64,000 bases of DNA from Crotophaga sulcirostris (GCA_013397455.1 VYZB01000191.1:1228624-1292623), one strand, 5' to 3'. Positions 50,941 to 63,918 are shown, numbered from the stretch's first letter. Numbers and translations are program-made. The notes: generated by a model not told the origin, from the sequence alone.

Positions 50941-53900
50941 CAACGTTAAAAAAAGGAAAAATATTTGTGCGTTTCATAGAAACTATTTGAAAAAAGTAGT
51001 TCAAATCTGTGTACACTACTCAAAAGAGATTTTTAAACTTTCTTCATTTGCATACCTCTAAACATTTTTAAGGAGGTGAAGACCCAATATGCAGAGAAGT
51101 CTGCGGTTTTATTTTCCATGAAATCCTGAGTTTATAGTACAGTTCGTACATCCCAGAGTCCATTAAAACAAGATTTAAATATCATTGTTCCTTAATTTTA
51201 TAAAATACTGTTTTCATGTATCAGTGTGCTGATATGCACACATTGCATTCAGAGCTCAGACTCCAATCCACATATTGTTTCTGAAATGGTGTTTATAAGT
51301 CAACCTGATATTAGACCTGACTGAGCTCTTAATTTCTCTCAGTGAACAAAACCAACAACCTGAAAAATCTGAAGTCCCAGTACATTCCTAATTCCAAAAT
51401 ACCAGTTTTCTCTTACGCTTTTCTCCTAATTCTCCTTTTTAATTCCTTCCTAACTAACTGCAACCCAACTACCAACGTAAACGCACACACACACATTTCC
51501 CAGTCCAATTCTTTGGTATGCATATGCAACAACTAACTAGCTTATGAATTCCCAGAACTTAGACGATCAGTGAGAGATCAAAAGCTGTAACTTGTGACAT
51601 CCAGTCTCATTTGCTTGCAGTGTTGTTTGCTGAAGGTGACTATACAGTTTGCCTTTTACCATTTGTATTAGTGAGGCTAATGGCTTCAGAAGTATTTGCA
51701 AAACAATTGCCTAATGCTTTTCCTTATCACCACATGGCAGACTGTTCCAGCTGGCACACATGCCCAAAATTGCTCCCTTGCTCCCAGATTCATTAACATC
51801 TGTTTGTCCATGTTGAACTCCACGCTCTGTATGCGAACAAAATGAAGATGGGTCAAATTGTTTCACATCTTGTCTCTCTCATGACTCTGCTTTTGCCAGT
51901 GTAGTGAGTAACTCTGAAGACGTTTTCTCTTATCTGTGTTCAAATTATATGGAGTATATTAACAATATCAGAAGTGTACAACACTCAGTAGCTGGTGAGA
52001 TATTTTAAAAGTGAAATCATCTTTACAAAACACAGGGCATTAGCGTAAAGCCTCACTCTAACTGCTACTCAACAAAACTGCTACCACACCAAAATGTGGC
52101 TATTTGCCATTCCAACTCATGTTAGAAATATAGAATCAATTTAAATTTACATTGTGACTTTACAGGAGTATTAGTTGCTAGCTTACCCGTGGGACTGTAA
52201 TCACAGATGCATGGCTGGTAAGTGTTCTGCCACTCCACGATGTAAACCTGCTGCGCTTATTTGCAGTGCATTAAACAGCATCACCTCTTCTGGCTCACAA
52301 CTCCCGAGGCTGTGACTAAACTTATTCTTACACCCGTGTCAGTGTGAATACCTATTTGTGCCCACGAAATCAAAGGGCACTCTCATTCCAATTAACTTCC
52401 CTTCGACAACCTGCCAATGATGATCCAACAGTGGACGAGATTTCCAGCCTTTTCCTGCCTCTGGGTGGTGCTGTCCAGCACCTCATACACAACAGTAGCC
52501 ACGGTCCAGTTGTAGGTTCAATGTCCTTGTTTTACAGTGCCTTCTCCCCTCAATTCTCCAACTGTTCACCAAATTGTTTTTCAGATTGTACCCCGAGCAT
52601 CCATGGCAATATACATTCACATCTTGAGGAGATGGGGCAAAAATTGCAGTTCTTTCCTCCTCCTGGTAAAGCCTTCCTGTCAATGGACAAGCTGAACTTT
52701 GTTGAGCTAGCTGACGTATGCTTGCACCATCTTGTTATGTATACTTCTCTGACAACTTTCAAATATTTCAGATGTACATTCAATACACTTTAAAATACAT
52801 ATACTTTGGCATTCCCCTCCGTCTCATGTACTGTTTACAATTTCAAGCCTACTATAGTTAGTATTAAAGTACTACAAGAAATTTTGCATTTAACGCACAA
52901 TTGACTCAAACCACACAAAAACTAACATGATGGCCTTTATTAAAGTATGTAGAGAATATGATTTTGTTATTACTTTAATTCTAATTAAATTCTTTCCACT
53001 TGTTTGAAGTTATTCTTTCTTTATGCTAAAAATCAAAATGTGTCCATTATAAGCATTACTCATGCAAATACAGAGTCCATTCTGTTAATTGATACTGAAG
53101 GAAATTGATGGCTTGTCAGTAATTATTCAGAAAAAGCTTAATTGTGTATTTTCAAACGCTGAGACATCAAAAATACAGTCACACCACCTTCTCATCAATT
53201 TGTGGTACAACACGTCACAAAACTTACAAACACCCTGATGTTGGCTATTTTCATACTTACTTCAGAATGATTGCACGTGTAACAGTCTAAATGTGTCCTC
53301 AATCTCCACAGAAGTGTAAAGTGTCTGACGAAGTGGGTGGGCAAAATATTACAGCTCAATTTCATTTGTGCAGCACATGAAGAATTTCAAGTGGTATACG
53401 CAACACAGTTTCACCTAGAAAACTTTCCCATTGAAAAGCTTTTTTCTAAAAGAACACCCTTAATCCAGTTTTGTCAGTGGCCACGGTTATCATCCCTCTG
53501 AAGAATTTTGTTTAATGAAGTCTATGTAACTCCAGTGCACACACTTACTGAAAAACCTCCATTAAGAACTCCCATTTGAATGGCAATTACCTTTCAGAAA
53601 AACATGGTAATTAGCTTTTATAAAAATACTCGAGTCTTTATTTCTTGAATCTCTACTGGTAATAAAAAAAATAAATTACTAAATCAGACAAACTAAATTT
53701 ATTTTCTAAACCTGAAGTTTCTCAAGTTCACAGGATGCCCATCGAACAACATTCCTAAATAGGTTAAGAACACCATGGTTACTTTTCAGTCTTCATTTCA
53801 AACAATTGCATGAATGCAGGTACTGCTGGGTAAGACAGTTGTTTCTGAAAGTAAAAACATTTCAGGTGTACATGCAAGCATCACATCGTACCTACATGTT

Positions 53901-53984
53901 AGGTTAGCACTTCCGCTACACCACTATGCAACAAATACAAAAACCAAGTTCTCTAAATACTTCTACAGTTAGGATTACAAATTC

Positions 53985-54805
53985 CCGTGATGTCCCGGTG
54001 TTCCCAGCCCATGTGCAAAAGTCTTTTCGCCGCCTGCCGCCTGCTTCACACTGAGCCCCACCAGGCCGCCTCCTCACCAACGCCGCTCCGTTCCGCTCAA
54101 CTCCTCAAACAGCCCCTGGGGCAGAAACGGGGCCGGCGGCGCGGGCAGCAGCTGGGCCCAGCCCCAGCGGGCGAGGGACGGCGAAGGGGAGCTCACAGCT
54201 GAGGACACCGGCCTCACTGCCAGCCAGCGGCGGGACAGGGCANNNNNNNNNNNNNNNNNNNNNNNNNNNNNNNNNNNNNNNNNNNNNNNNNNNNNNNNNN
54301 NNNNNNNNNNNNNNNNNNNNNNNNNNNNNNNNNNNNNNNNNNNNNNNNNNNNNNNNNNNNNNNNNNNNNNNNNNNNNNNNNNNNNNNNNNNNNNNNNNNN
54401 NNNNNNNNNNNNNNNNNNNNNNNNNNNNNNNNNNNNNNNNNNNNNNNNNNNNNNNNNNNNNNNNNNNNNNNNNNNNNNNNNNNNNNNNNNNNNNNNNNNN
54501 NNNNNNNNNNNNNNNNNNNNNNNNNNNNNNNNNNNNNNNNNNNNNNNNNNNNNNNNNNNNNNNNNNNNNNNNNNNNNNNNNNNNNNNNNNNNNNNNNNNN
54601 NNNNNNNNNNNNNNNNNNNNNNNNNNNNNNNNNNNNNNNNNNNNNNNNNNNNNNNNNNNNNNNNNNNNNNNNNNNNNNNNNNNNNNNNNNNNNNNNNNNN
54701 NNNNNNNNNNNNNNNNNNNNNNNNNNNNNNNNNNNNNNNNNNNNNNNNNNNNNNNNNNGCCCGAGGGGGGGACGGGACCGCTGCCGGGGCCCGCGGGAAA
54801 TGATG
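53985..54805 (+). promoter_or_regulatory. MINDY3: CpG island / MINDY3 promoter region (interrupted by gap)
   Basis: Base composition changes abruptly at about 54,020: GC rises and CpG becomes frequent (for example GCCGCCTGCCGCC, CGGGGCCGGCGGCGCGGGC). It stays high up to the gap and immediately after it (GACGGGACCGCTGCCGGGGC), then falls at about 54,805. No TATA box is visible, as is usual for island promoters. It is the only such island in the window and lies upstream of MINDY3 exon 2 in the correct orientation, so it is taken as that gene's promoter. Start sites and exon 1 are expected inside or next to the gap. A bidirectional promoter is possible. Confidence 0.8.
54243..54758. other. Assembly gap (516 N)
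   Basis: A run of 516 N in the GC-rich core of the island. The true length may differ. Because no MINDY3 exon 1 is found in the visible sequence between the island and exon 2, it probably falls here. Open frames drawn through the N's on the minus strand are meaningless. Confidence 0.97.
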
Positions 54806-57800
54806 CAGCAGTTTCTGTTGCTAAATAACGGGGTATTTTTGTGGCAGTTTGGCCGTCTTTTGCCACAGATCTTCAAAGGATCTTAAAGGGTGGGGAGGGA
54901 AATGTGTTCTTAAATACATTTGAGCAGCAGCTCGTGCCATTATTTTGCGTAGCTCGTGGAAGCAAGAGCATAAGCTGCCTTTTTTGTGGGAAGGACATGG
55001 GAGTCGCAAACAGACTTAGCAAAAGTGGGCACAGGCTTGGGACCGATTTCTTTTGAACTGGTTCTTTGGCCACTGAAGCAGGTGCTTCTCTTGGGCATGG
55101 CAAGAGGTAAAGCAGCAATAACCATGGAACCTGCAGTGTTTGTAAGGTGTTTTTCCATGTTTAAAGTATGCACCCTACGCATAGGTTCTTCTTGATGGAG
55201 ATTTTCTGGTGTTCTTTTAAAACTGCAGTGGCAAGGTGTAGTACAGAGACTCTACTGATAAAAACTATGTGCAAGAAATCAGTCTGTGCACCTGTCCTGG
55301 CTGAAAGAAGGGAATAATAACCTTCTCTAAAACTTGCTATGGGCTTTGAAGAATTCTAGTAATGCTTATGAAGATTATAATGAAAACACCTCTAATTCCT
55401 GGAGAAAATTCACAAATTACTCTGGAATTTAGAGTTAAGAAAAATACATTCAGATCTCAGGGTAAAGCTTACTACAACAAAAAGATATTCTTGGTGTTCT
55501 CTGTTCTTTGCTCTTCTGGTTTGTTTTGTTTTTTTTAACATGCGTTTTGTCAGCTGAGTAGTGTCAGTAGATGTGTGTGGTGTTGATTTGGGAGCTGCCC
55601 AGCTTCTCCACTGTCACAGGATGCAGGGCATTACCAGTGTCTCACATCTTGTTCCCTAGGTTAATCTGTGTTCAGATAATTCAGTGAGAAATATTTGGGG
55701 AAAAAGTGCCAAATTATTTCTAAGTTTTAGAATTAAACAGACCTGTTAAAACCATTGCCTTTTCTAGTGAATTGATTATTGAAATATAATTATTTCCTGA
55801 AATAACTCAAGTTATGGCAGAATGTTGCAGTTCTAATACAAAGTTTTTGCAATTGTTTCTTTAACTGGCAATGTTAGGTTACCAAAATTGACATTTCCAA
55901 GGTGGTTTCTGTATGAAATTTCAGCAGTTTCAAAATTTATTGAAATGTGTGTTGTAATGCCCGACACTTGTGATCCTGTGAAAGATTAATCGAAAAGGCC
56001 TCGTGTTTTTGGTGGCTCCTACAAAGGAGCTGCTGTTTCCTGTCTGTCTTTAGGGAATTTCCTGTAACTATACTGTGTGTCTGTACCCTTCTCTGTATCC
56101 TGTTCAATATAATCAATACCGTGTAGTAAAGCCCAGTAAGTTAGTGTGTTATTTGGAGGTCCTGTGCTGGGAATCAAAAAAGTCACTTTCAGATCCTTAT
56201 GTTGTGTAGCAGCATAATATGTTTACTCAACTGTCAGTTTCTGTTTTGTTGAAAAGGTTTTGCTCCATTTACCTGCTGCAACGGAGTCTTGTATTATTAT
56301 TTCCAAAGTCTTCAAAGTTTAAGAGCTAGGCCCTTGTTCGACATCATATGTGCAGAAAGTATCAACAAAGTATAAATGATGCTTGCTTAAACAACTGGTT
56401 TGGTGTTGAGGTTTTTTTGTGGTTTGTATTTTTTTTAGAGTGCCAACACTGATGTTTATTTCAGATACTTTCTGAATATTGTCTGATCCTTTCTCAATCC
56501 CTTTGGAAGCTGAGAAACATAATTTACATTTGGAAAGAAAATTAGTAAGTAGGGAGGGTGCTGGGAATGTAAGACTCACACCAGTTAGTTTCTCAGTAAA
56601 GATAGTGCTGTTCCAGGAATCCTAGTCATGCACCAAACTTGTTGACCATCATATTTGTTTGGTCAAAACTGAAGGCAGACTGATCTGTGGGCAGTTCATA
56701 GAACTGATCTAGCTTATGTAGGTAAACCATTTAAAGTTAGAAATAGTTATTCCCTCAGTTTGCTGCACTGGCAACTTTAAGTATATAGTTTTGATTCCTG
56801 ACCTAACAAAGGCATGGCTGCAAAGCTGTTGTTGCAGGTTTGGGGTTTTTTTGTGTTGATTTTTTAATACAATTTTTCAGGATTGCAGCAGAATTTGCAG
56901 TTTGAACCTTGTGAATACCATTTACCAGAGTCCTCAAAAGTGGACACAGAGGAGTGTAGTGCAAAGGCTCAGTCTTCGGTGTTTCCTGTCATAAATAAGG
57001 TGACTTGTGAAGGAGTTAGGGGGAGCACTGAACCCTAAAGAAATACACTCATGTTAGCAGTAATTTTCTTCTTTGATCCAAGAGACAAATTGCATTCACA
57101 AAGCCACTCCTCAGATGTGCCCTAAGGCATGCGGCGTCAGGTCTACATCGCTATGAATGTCTGGCGTGTTTGAGCACAGCATCCTTTCAGAATTACCTGA
57201 GCTGTTTTCTCACTGGTCTTTGGAAAGAAAGATATAGGGCAGTCTTTTTGAAACAACTATTAACTTCGAAAGCATAGTGTCAAGGTATCAATAATAGAAT
57301 TGGTGCATATACATATAACATACAATGTAAAAAAGTCTATTTTGTCTGGATCCTCTTCCAGGTTGAGTGAGTAGATTGACCACTTTCCTTTTCTTTCTCC
57401 CCTTTTCCTTCCAGGTTTCTTTTTTGTTTTAGCATGCTAGTACATTTAAACTTCACCGGTTTGGCTTTTGATACATCCTTGGCTGAGGAGCTGGATCCTA
57501 TAGTGTTGTTTTTAAGCCATTCGAGCTGTAAAAGAGCTAGACCACAATCAAGGCAGGGTTACTAGGAAATAATATTACCAGACAAGCCGATATATTTTGA
57601 GCAAAAGAATACAGTTGCTACACTTCAAAGTCTTAAGCAGAAGTAGCAATTTGAAAAGTGTTCCTCTAAGGTTAATTTAATAATGTTTAATTCATCTGGT
57701 TGATGGGAGAGAAATAGTTGTATCTATTTAATTTTTCTTTTTTATGACTATGATTTACAGAATATTTGCATTTTTCTGCTGTCTGTCTCTTTGAGTTCCA

Positions 57801-60800
57801 CATTACTCAGTGCAAACAGTTAATCAGGAAGAAAAGCATTTATCATTTAATAGTCAAGGTTAGGGTACAGACCAGTGTGGATGGTGCAAACAGCTGGAGG
57901 AAGCGGTTACACCTATTGGCCCATCTCTGCCTACTTGTTGCTGCTTGTCTACCATAAGTATTGCCTCTTCAAATCATTTTGTGGAAATGCTTCTAAAGCT
58001 TCTGCTTTACCAATGCTGGTCACACTTTAGCCAAGTAAGCATTTCTGAGTGATCTTCAGGTCATGGTCTGTGGACTGCTTTTCAGGCATCTGTAAAAATT
58101 AGATAGGATGTTAGAAGCCAAATTTGCTGCCATGAATTTGTAAATCGTGTGGAAAAAGTATTGTCTTCAAAGAAATACTGATGACCACCAGCTTAGAATT
58201 TCTGATTAAGTAGAAGATGCTGCTTCTATTTAAGTAGATGTTGCTCTTTCTGCCAGTAGCAAGTCTTTCTTGCTGCCATACTACTATTAAATGTGAGACA
58301 ACCATAGCTTTTGGAAGAAGAGAGAATGTGCTGCAGAGAACTGCCTAACAGCCTTCTTTAGGGCAGAACTTCTGTTCTCAATTTTCTTCTTTCCTACATT
58401 GGAGTAGCATCTTGGTTTTGGGATAGTGAAACTGTCTTTACAATAATAGCATATTGCTGTTTTAGACAGACTGTCAAATCCCTTTCTATTGTATATGAGG
58501 TTTAAAATGTTTATTTCATGTACTTCTGTAATGCAGAGTTACCTTAAAATAAGAAATTCCTTCAGAAGGATGCAGAACCTTTTGTGTAGACTTTGTTAGA
58601 CTTTGGGGCAGAGATATGGGGTTTTGTCCTCGCTTTAAGAAAAGAGATGGCACTAGTGAGTCCATTCTTTACTCTGGATAAGGCTGACAGGCTTAAAGAT
58701 AACAAAAGGTCTTGAGGAGTGCTCACATAGAAGGCTCTTACCAGGGCACAGATTCATAAGTTTCATTTTTGGGTTTGGTTTGGTTTGTTTGTTTGTTAGT
58801 TTTAAAAAAAAAAAAGGTGACAAAAGGGCAGACATATTGGGTCAGCTTTTTGCTCAATTTAGTAATAGCCTACCAGGTAATTTGGTTATTTCCTCAGACC
58901 TTTCCAGGACTTCCTGATTCTTTATCCACAACCATTAAGTGGAGTTTTGTTGTGGTATTGCTACAATAAACACTCCTTCCTTTTGTGTGTGGGAAAAATT
59001 TGTTTGGTTTGGTTTTTCTGCCCCACAGAAAATTTAAGAAGTTTGATTTTGCTATAGAGATACACTTTGACAACCCAAAGCTATACACAAAATGTGTCTA
59101 TCATTCTACATGCAGCTGTAGAGAAAGGATGAAACATTAAGACCTGTTGTAAACTTCGTACTTGGGTAATAAAAGATTATTCGAGTGTTTCTAACTTGTT
59201 CTTGTATCCCAATGGAGAAAAAGAAGTACAGTTCCATGGTGAGAGGCCGGAGCAGCAGAAAACAGGACAAAAAATGAATAGTGGAGCATCTTTGTAGCTA
59301 GATTGGATCAGAGGCAGAGGAAGGTGGTGTTTTTCTAATGTGGTGGTGATGTACGCTCTTTAGCTACTCCCTTTGTCTCTATCATTCGACTAGAATTAGT
59401 TCTTCCACAGAGTGAAAACACTGAAGGGTATACAGCATCCTTTGTCCAATGACAGTGTTACTAATGTTTAGAATGTCTTAGATGTAAAAAAAAATAGATA
59501 TTTTTTAGAAATAGGCAAATAATAAAAAGATGCAGGAAAGCAATGGGGAGGTCATAATAGAACAATGAAGTGGTTTTGTAGTGCTTTGGACAATGATGTA
59601 GAGTATTAGATGAAAGGCAAGAGTAAGTCGTATATTCATTTTGGCAAACTGTATATAGAAGAGCTAAGAATTAGGTGTAAGAAAGGAAACATAGGCCTTG
59701 TAAATGCTAAGTTTTGAGGAAATAAGGAGAATAAACTCCCCCCTGCCTGTCTCCCCATCCCCCACCAGAAAGGTTAAAGCAGTAGAGCAGTAGTGATGTT
59801 GAAAAATTGAGTCGATGGAGCATAACAGGGTTATAAATGACAGGGAAGATGAATGATAATGATACTATTTTGTTTCTTATAGGTAAATGAAGATAATTAT
59901 GGATAAAGGCAGGCAGATTAATTTTTAAAAAAAGGTTATTTTGGTTGCATTACATCTATTTTGCTCTTGAAATTTTATCTTGATAATATGGTAGATATGA
60001 GTGGTTACAAGCGCGCGTAGAAATTAACCTGGATCAGAGATGCTAGTCTTAGTTGGTAGCTTGAAGGCCATTCCTGTGAATCATAAGGAAGAGAGTGGGG
60101 TTGGTGGGTGTTTATGGAGATTGCCCAAGATGTGATTACTGTGGAGGGCTAAAAAGTTAGATAGGTAGGAGCGATTGCAGGCTGAGGTCGACTTGAACCC
60201 AGCTGGACTTCCAACTGCTGATTTCTGAAATTTTACCTCAGTTGATGTCAGATTTTGTAAAAGTTTTTAAAAAAGGGAGTGAGACCAAAATCCCTGAAGC
60301 ACACTTTTTAGCTTAACAGCTTCTAGAACCTTGGTGTTTATTAAGCATTAAGCAGCATTTAGGTAAAAAGAAATGAACTGTTCCTTTAGGAATTATATAT
60401 TTTTTTCCCTGTGGTTGTATTCTGTGTAATATCAATTTTGCGTTGTCTATCTCAAGTTTGTATTCACTCTGGTGGATCAAACTGGATTTTCTTTATTTTT
60501 AGGAAGCAATTTTGAAAAATAGGGCAAGATTAAGCTGGGGCAGTTCATGCCTTCTGTAAGAAGCCTGAAGAATGCGAAACAAGTTCAAGATATCTTAAGT
60601 GTGCTTAAATGGTACCACATCCAAGTATGTTGTTTTTCTACAATGGCTAAATCATTAAAACAACTAAAAAAAACCCTATTATTGCAGTGTGCTTGGATGG
60701 CATGCAGTAACGCTTCAGAGTAGAGACTTACCTTTTAATATGATAAGCCTGCACAAACTAATTCAGAAAGTGAAAGGACCGGTGATATTTCTTCTTAGGG

Positions 60801-62326
60801 CATGTTACAAGGGGGTGAAATGACACTAATGCAAACTTCGATTGAAGTATGGATTAATGGAGTTTCGTTGTACATTAGGTGATGCCAGATGTAAGTAGAT
60901 AGGCTTGGCATGCATCTGGGTTTTGGATATAAAATATAACTTTGTAACGCACATTTGCCCATTTAGTTAAAAAAATGGAGCTTTCTGTCAGATACAGTGG
61001 AAACCTCATTGTTTAAGAACTATGGCTACATTGATCCATCTTAAAAAAAAGAAAAGGCATGTTGTTGAACAGCTGTCAGTTTTCTGATGAAATATGGCCT
61101 GCAAAACGTGTAGTAGTCCTCACTTATACTACTTGAGATGGTGTACTCATCATGCAGTAGTGTGGAAGACCCCACTGGAAGGAGTGGGCTAGGATACATT
61201 TCCCCAGTTCAAATTCCAGGGTTCAGGGATACTTTTGGTATGGCAGCATGTAATGCTACAGAACTGGGAAGAGGAATTGTGGGAAAGAAGCGTTGAATGT
61301 TGTTTCTGCTGAGACTGACACTGCTATGAAAATGTGCATGTGTATCCCCTTTCTCCTTGCCACCTGCTTGCTTCTGTTTGCTGGTTAGTTGCTGACTGCT
61401 GTTGCACGGTTTCTCGATTACGTTGAACTAGAGTCACTTCAGCACAATCTTATAAGCACTTAAACGAATAATGCGACATAACACTCAATATGAGTGAGTT
61501 GCTGTGTGTCAGCTTCATCAAGTTAATTGTCCATGTATATGCACTTATCTATGAGAATTACAAGCTATGAATCATCAAATCTTGAAGACAAGTTTAAGGG
61601 CAAGGTGGTAGCAAATAACTTTGTAGTAGTTGCTCCAGCATTTGCTCTACTGTGACTGCAAGATAATTCTGAAATACAAATACATTAAAGGTGGAGAGGG
61701 AAAATAGACAATCTTACACCTCAGTAAATATAATGTATCTTCTGTGAAAGAACATCATTCACAGGCTTGCTTCAGTGATTACGAGTGAATATTTGGGTTA
61801 CTAAGCATATTTCAGTCTTAATAGGAAGCCCTGATAGGCCAAACATGAGATCAATGGAAGGCATTCTGTGCCCTTCTTAGGAAACAAATTATACATGTTC
61901 ATTGAAGGTCCAAAGATGATTTTTTTACATGTGAGACAAAAATATTATAACTTAGAAAAAAAATTAATTTGTTTATAGGAAATAAACCATAATGAAATAA
62001 AAACTCTGGTTTAAATATCTGTCCACATGAGCTCTAGTGACAGTTTTACCATTAAAAATATTTTTCTTCAAAACTTTTAGCTGTTGGCCCTTTGTAGTCA
62101 TGATTTCATCGCTGAGATAAAAAATACATTTCTGTGCTCTTGCCTGTATTCATGAATTTCTTTCTTCAAATAGTTTAAACACATTCTGTTCTGTTATCGG
62201 GGAAAAAGAATCTTGAAAACCTATATTGAAAGGTGAATAAATCAGGTGTAATTTCTGTTGTGGAAGGAGTATACAGAAACATATGTTTTTTTACATATTT
62301 CACTAAATTTAGTCCTTTTTTGACAG
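54759..62326 (+). other. MINDY3: MINDY3 intron 1 (visible part)
   Basis: At least 7.5 kb between the island and exon 2. I see no additional exon with the protein's N-terminal residues and no CR1 tail. It has simple T/G-rich low-complexity (56,405-56,440 and 58,775-58,812, the latter a GGTTT/GTTT run followed by A12) and otherwise AT-rich sequence. The acceptor at the end is good: a possible branch region CACTAAA (62,301-62,307), a T-rich tract and TGACAG. Open frames up to 86 codons inside it are chance. Confidence 0.75.
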
Positions 62327-62406
62327 GATTTGTCTTTAGTGACTCTGAATCAACTGCATTAGAGCAATTTGAAGGCGGCCCTTGTGCAGTGATTGCACCT
62401 GTACAG
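62327..62406 (+). CDS. MINDY3: MINDY3 exon 2: catalytic Gln/Cys motif
   Basis: An 80-base exon of MINDY3 (FAM188A, also called CARP), a MINDY-family cysteine deubiquitinase that prefers Lys48-linked ubiquitin chains. It encodes (G)FVFSDSESTALEQFEGG and then PCAVIAPVQ. This matches human residues 32-58 almost exactly; differences are confined to the SDSEST stretch. Glu-Gln-Phe supplies the conserved glutamine (human Q45) and Gly-Gly-Pro-Cys the catalytic cysteine (human C51); both are intact. The exon is bounded by TTTTTTGACAG and GTAAGA. Two bases complete a Gly codon whose first G comes from exon 1, so the intron is phase 1; the exon ends in phase 0. The same frame reads open through both introns for 119 codons, but the flanks are intronic. 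Confidence 0.96.
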
Positions 62407-63396
62407 GTAAGATGCATTTATTATAGGAATTGTTTGAAATTGGTAAGCCCATTTTTTTTTGTTTTCTCTATATGTATGGAACTAAAAGAAATATTAAAAA
62501 GCTTGCAGATCAATTTTATTTTTCATAATTATATTGTGGAGGAGACAAAAAACTTGGTAAAAAGGCAGAGATGGGCTGATTTTGAACTATAGTTTTGCAG
62601 AGGTGGATTTGTTCAAGGAAGTGAAGCAGGTTGATCTAAGTAAAGGTAACTTTAAAGTGTGGAATGCAAAGAATGGAGAAGTAAAAGATAAGGTATAAAC
62701 ATAATCCTAATCCTTTCTCATCTCCCAAATTCCCTCTCCTAAGAAGGGTAATACCTGTGTCACAATGACTGCTTTAGCAAAATATATTAGAAATACTTGA
62801 AGTAATTGATTTTCAAACCTAACAAAGTTTGCTGTGTAAGAAAAGGAGAACTAGAAAGACAAAGTTTGTTCTTGCCTTGTTCCTTCTCCGTAGCTTAGAG
62901 CATATCTTCTTTTCTTAGTGGCAGCATTAGTGTTGATGGTAAACAATGCAAAGATGCGGAGATGCATAGGTTTTCTTTAATCTGATCTGCGAGTTATGAC
63001 TTGAAATGGCTAAAAGTGGATTTTTCAACTACCAAATCGGTGTCTCTGAGTGACTAGAGTTGTACTACTCATCAGTTACATTACACAATATTTATCCCTC
63101 CATTACTGCAGTCCTGTGAGCCTGGAGATGTTTATGTAAATATACACTCTATATTTGCAACACGCTTGAAGTTCAAACTCGGTGTTGAAGGTAGTTATGA
63201 GGCCACCTTTGTAGTTAGTTTGAATGGGAAAAATCAGTAAACAGCTCAGGCTCGGGATCTCTTTCTGAAAGATGAGCAGCCTGAAATCCTTCTAATAACA
63301 TGCAAAAATGCATTGGTACAAAACTTCTGACATAATGTAAAATTTGGTGTTGTCCTGTGTTTTAATACTATTTTATGCTTTGCTTTGACAACGAAG
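62407..63396 (+). other. MINDY3: MINDY3 intron 2
   Basis: A 990-base intron with donor GTAAGA and acceptor GACAACGAAG. The pyrimidine tract before the acceptor is weak (TTTTATGCTTTGCTTTGACA). AT-rich, with no repeat family recognised. Confidence 0.85.
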
Positions 63397-63454
63397 GCAT
63401 TCCTTTTGAAGAGGCTATTTACCAGTGAGAAGTCTACTTGGAGAGACTGTCCAG
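63397..63454 (+). CDS. MINDY3: MINDY3 exon 3
   Basis: A 58-base exon encoding AFLLKRLFTSEKSTWRDCP plus one base of the next codon. It continues directly from APVQ of exon 2, as in the human protein (AFLLKKLLFSSEKSSWRDC, same order). One residue is absent relative to human around LFTSEK/LLFSSEK, so the avian protein is one residue shorter here. The exon starts in phase 0 after ACGAAG and ends in phase 1 before GTATGG. Together with exon 2 it contributes the N-terminal part of the catalytic domain. Confidence 0.94.
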
Positions 63455-63918
63455 GTATGGAGACTTATTTCTTTCCTCTTAATTTATTCCACTTTAATTA
63501 TTTGTAAAGCATGTCCAGGTACAAAGAATTTAAAATACTTTACACCTTTCTTTTTGTTTAAGTGTATTTCCATGCCATTTTATGAGGCAGCCCATGTGTG
63601 TATTACATCTCTCTGAACTCCCATTTATGAGGTCTATGCCTATCCATAGCACTTCTGTGTTCTGTAAATATTTGATTGAATTCCTATTATTAGGAAAGGG
63701 AATAAATTAGTGATCGAATTAAAACACGTTTCTCTAAAGGCAGCTTTACAATTCTTTGGTCCAGTATAGTCAAACAGCAATTAACGTTAATAATTAATAA
63801 GATAAAAGTAATAAACTCAATTATTTACGTAACGTTAATGTATACAAAAAGATAATAGTAGCTTATATAAGATACTTATTAGCAGGAATTGAACTCACGT
63901 AGGTTTCTGATCTTTCAG
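63455..63918 (+). other. MINDY3: MINDY3 intron 3
   Basis: A 464-base intron with donor GTATGG and acceptor TTTCTGATCTTTCAG. AT-rich and without recognisable repeats. The 63-codon open frame starting at 63,425 is exon 3 in another frame running into the intron. Confidence 0.85.

Larger units (their letters stand above)
45616..53984. other. Upstream flank of MINDY3, no gene recognised
   Basis: No confident exon. Two places have several overlapping open frames on both strands: 49,534-49,971 (up to 124 codons, -) and 52,344-52,793 (149 codons, +). Neither shows a known domain. Both are locally GC-richer, which lowers stop frequency. Short (AC)n occurs at about 51,483-51,496 and a G-rich run at 50,218-50,233. 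A divergent non-coding transcript from the CpG island is possible, but I see no direct evidence. Confidence 0.5.

Noticed and set aside
1..54242. Endogenous retrovirus or LTR elements
   Set aside because: I looked for paired or solo LTR-like blocks (TG...CA ends with polyadenylation signal) and for retroviral protein motifs and found none convincing.
54105..54876. 220- and 253-codon minus-strand frames across the gap
   Set aside because: Most of their length is N; they are open only because the gap cannot contain stops.
62175..62417. 80-codon minus-strand frame over MINDY3 exon 2
   Set aside because: It is the shadow of the true + strand exon, which has matching splice sites and clear homology.
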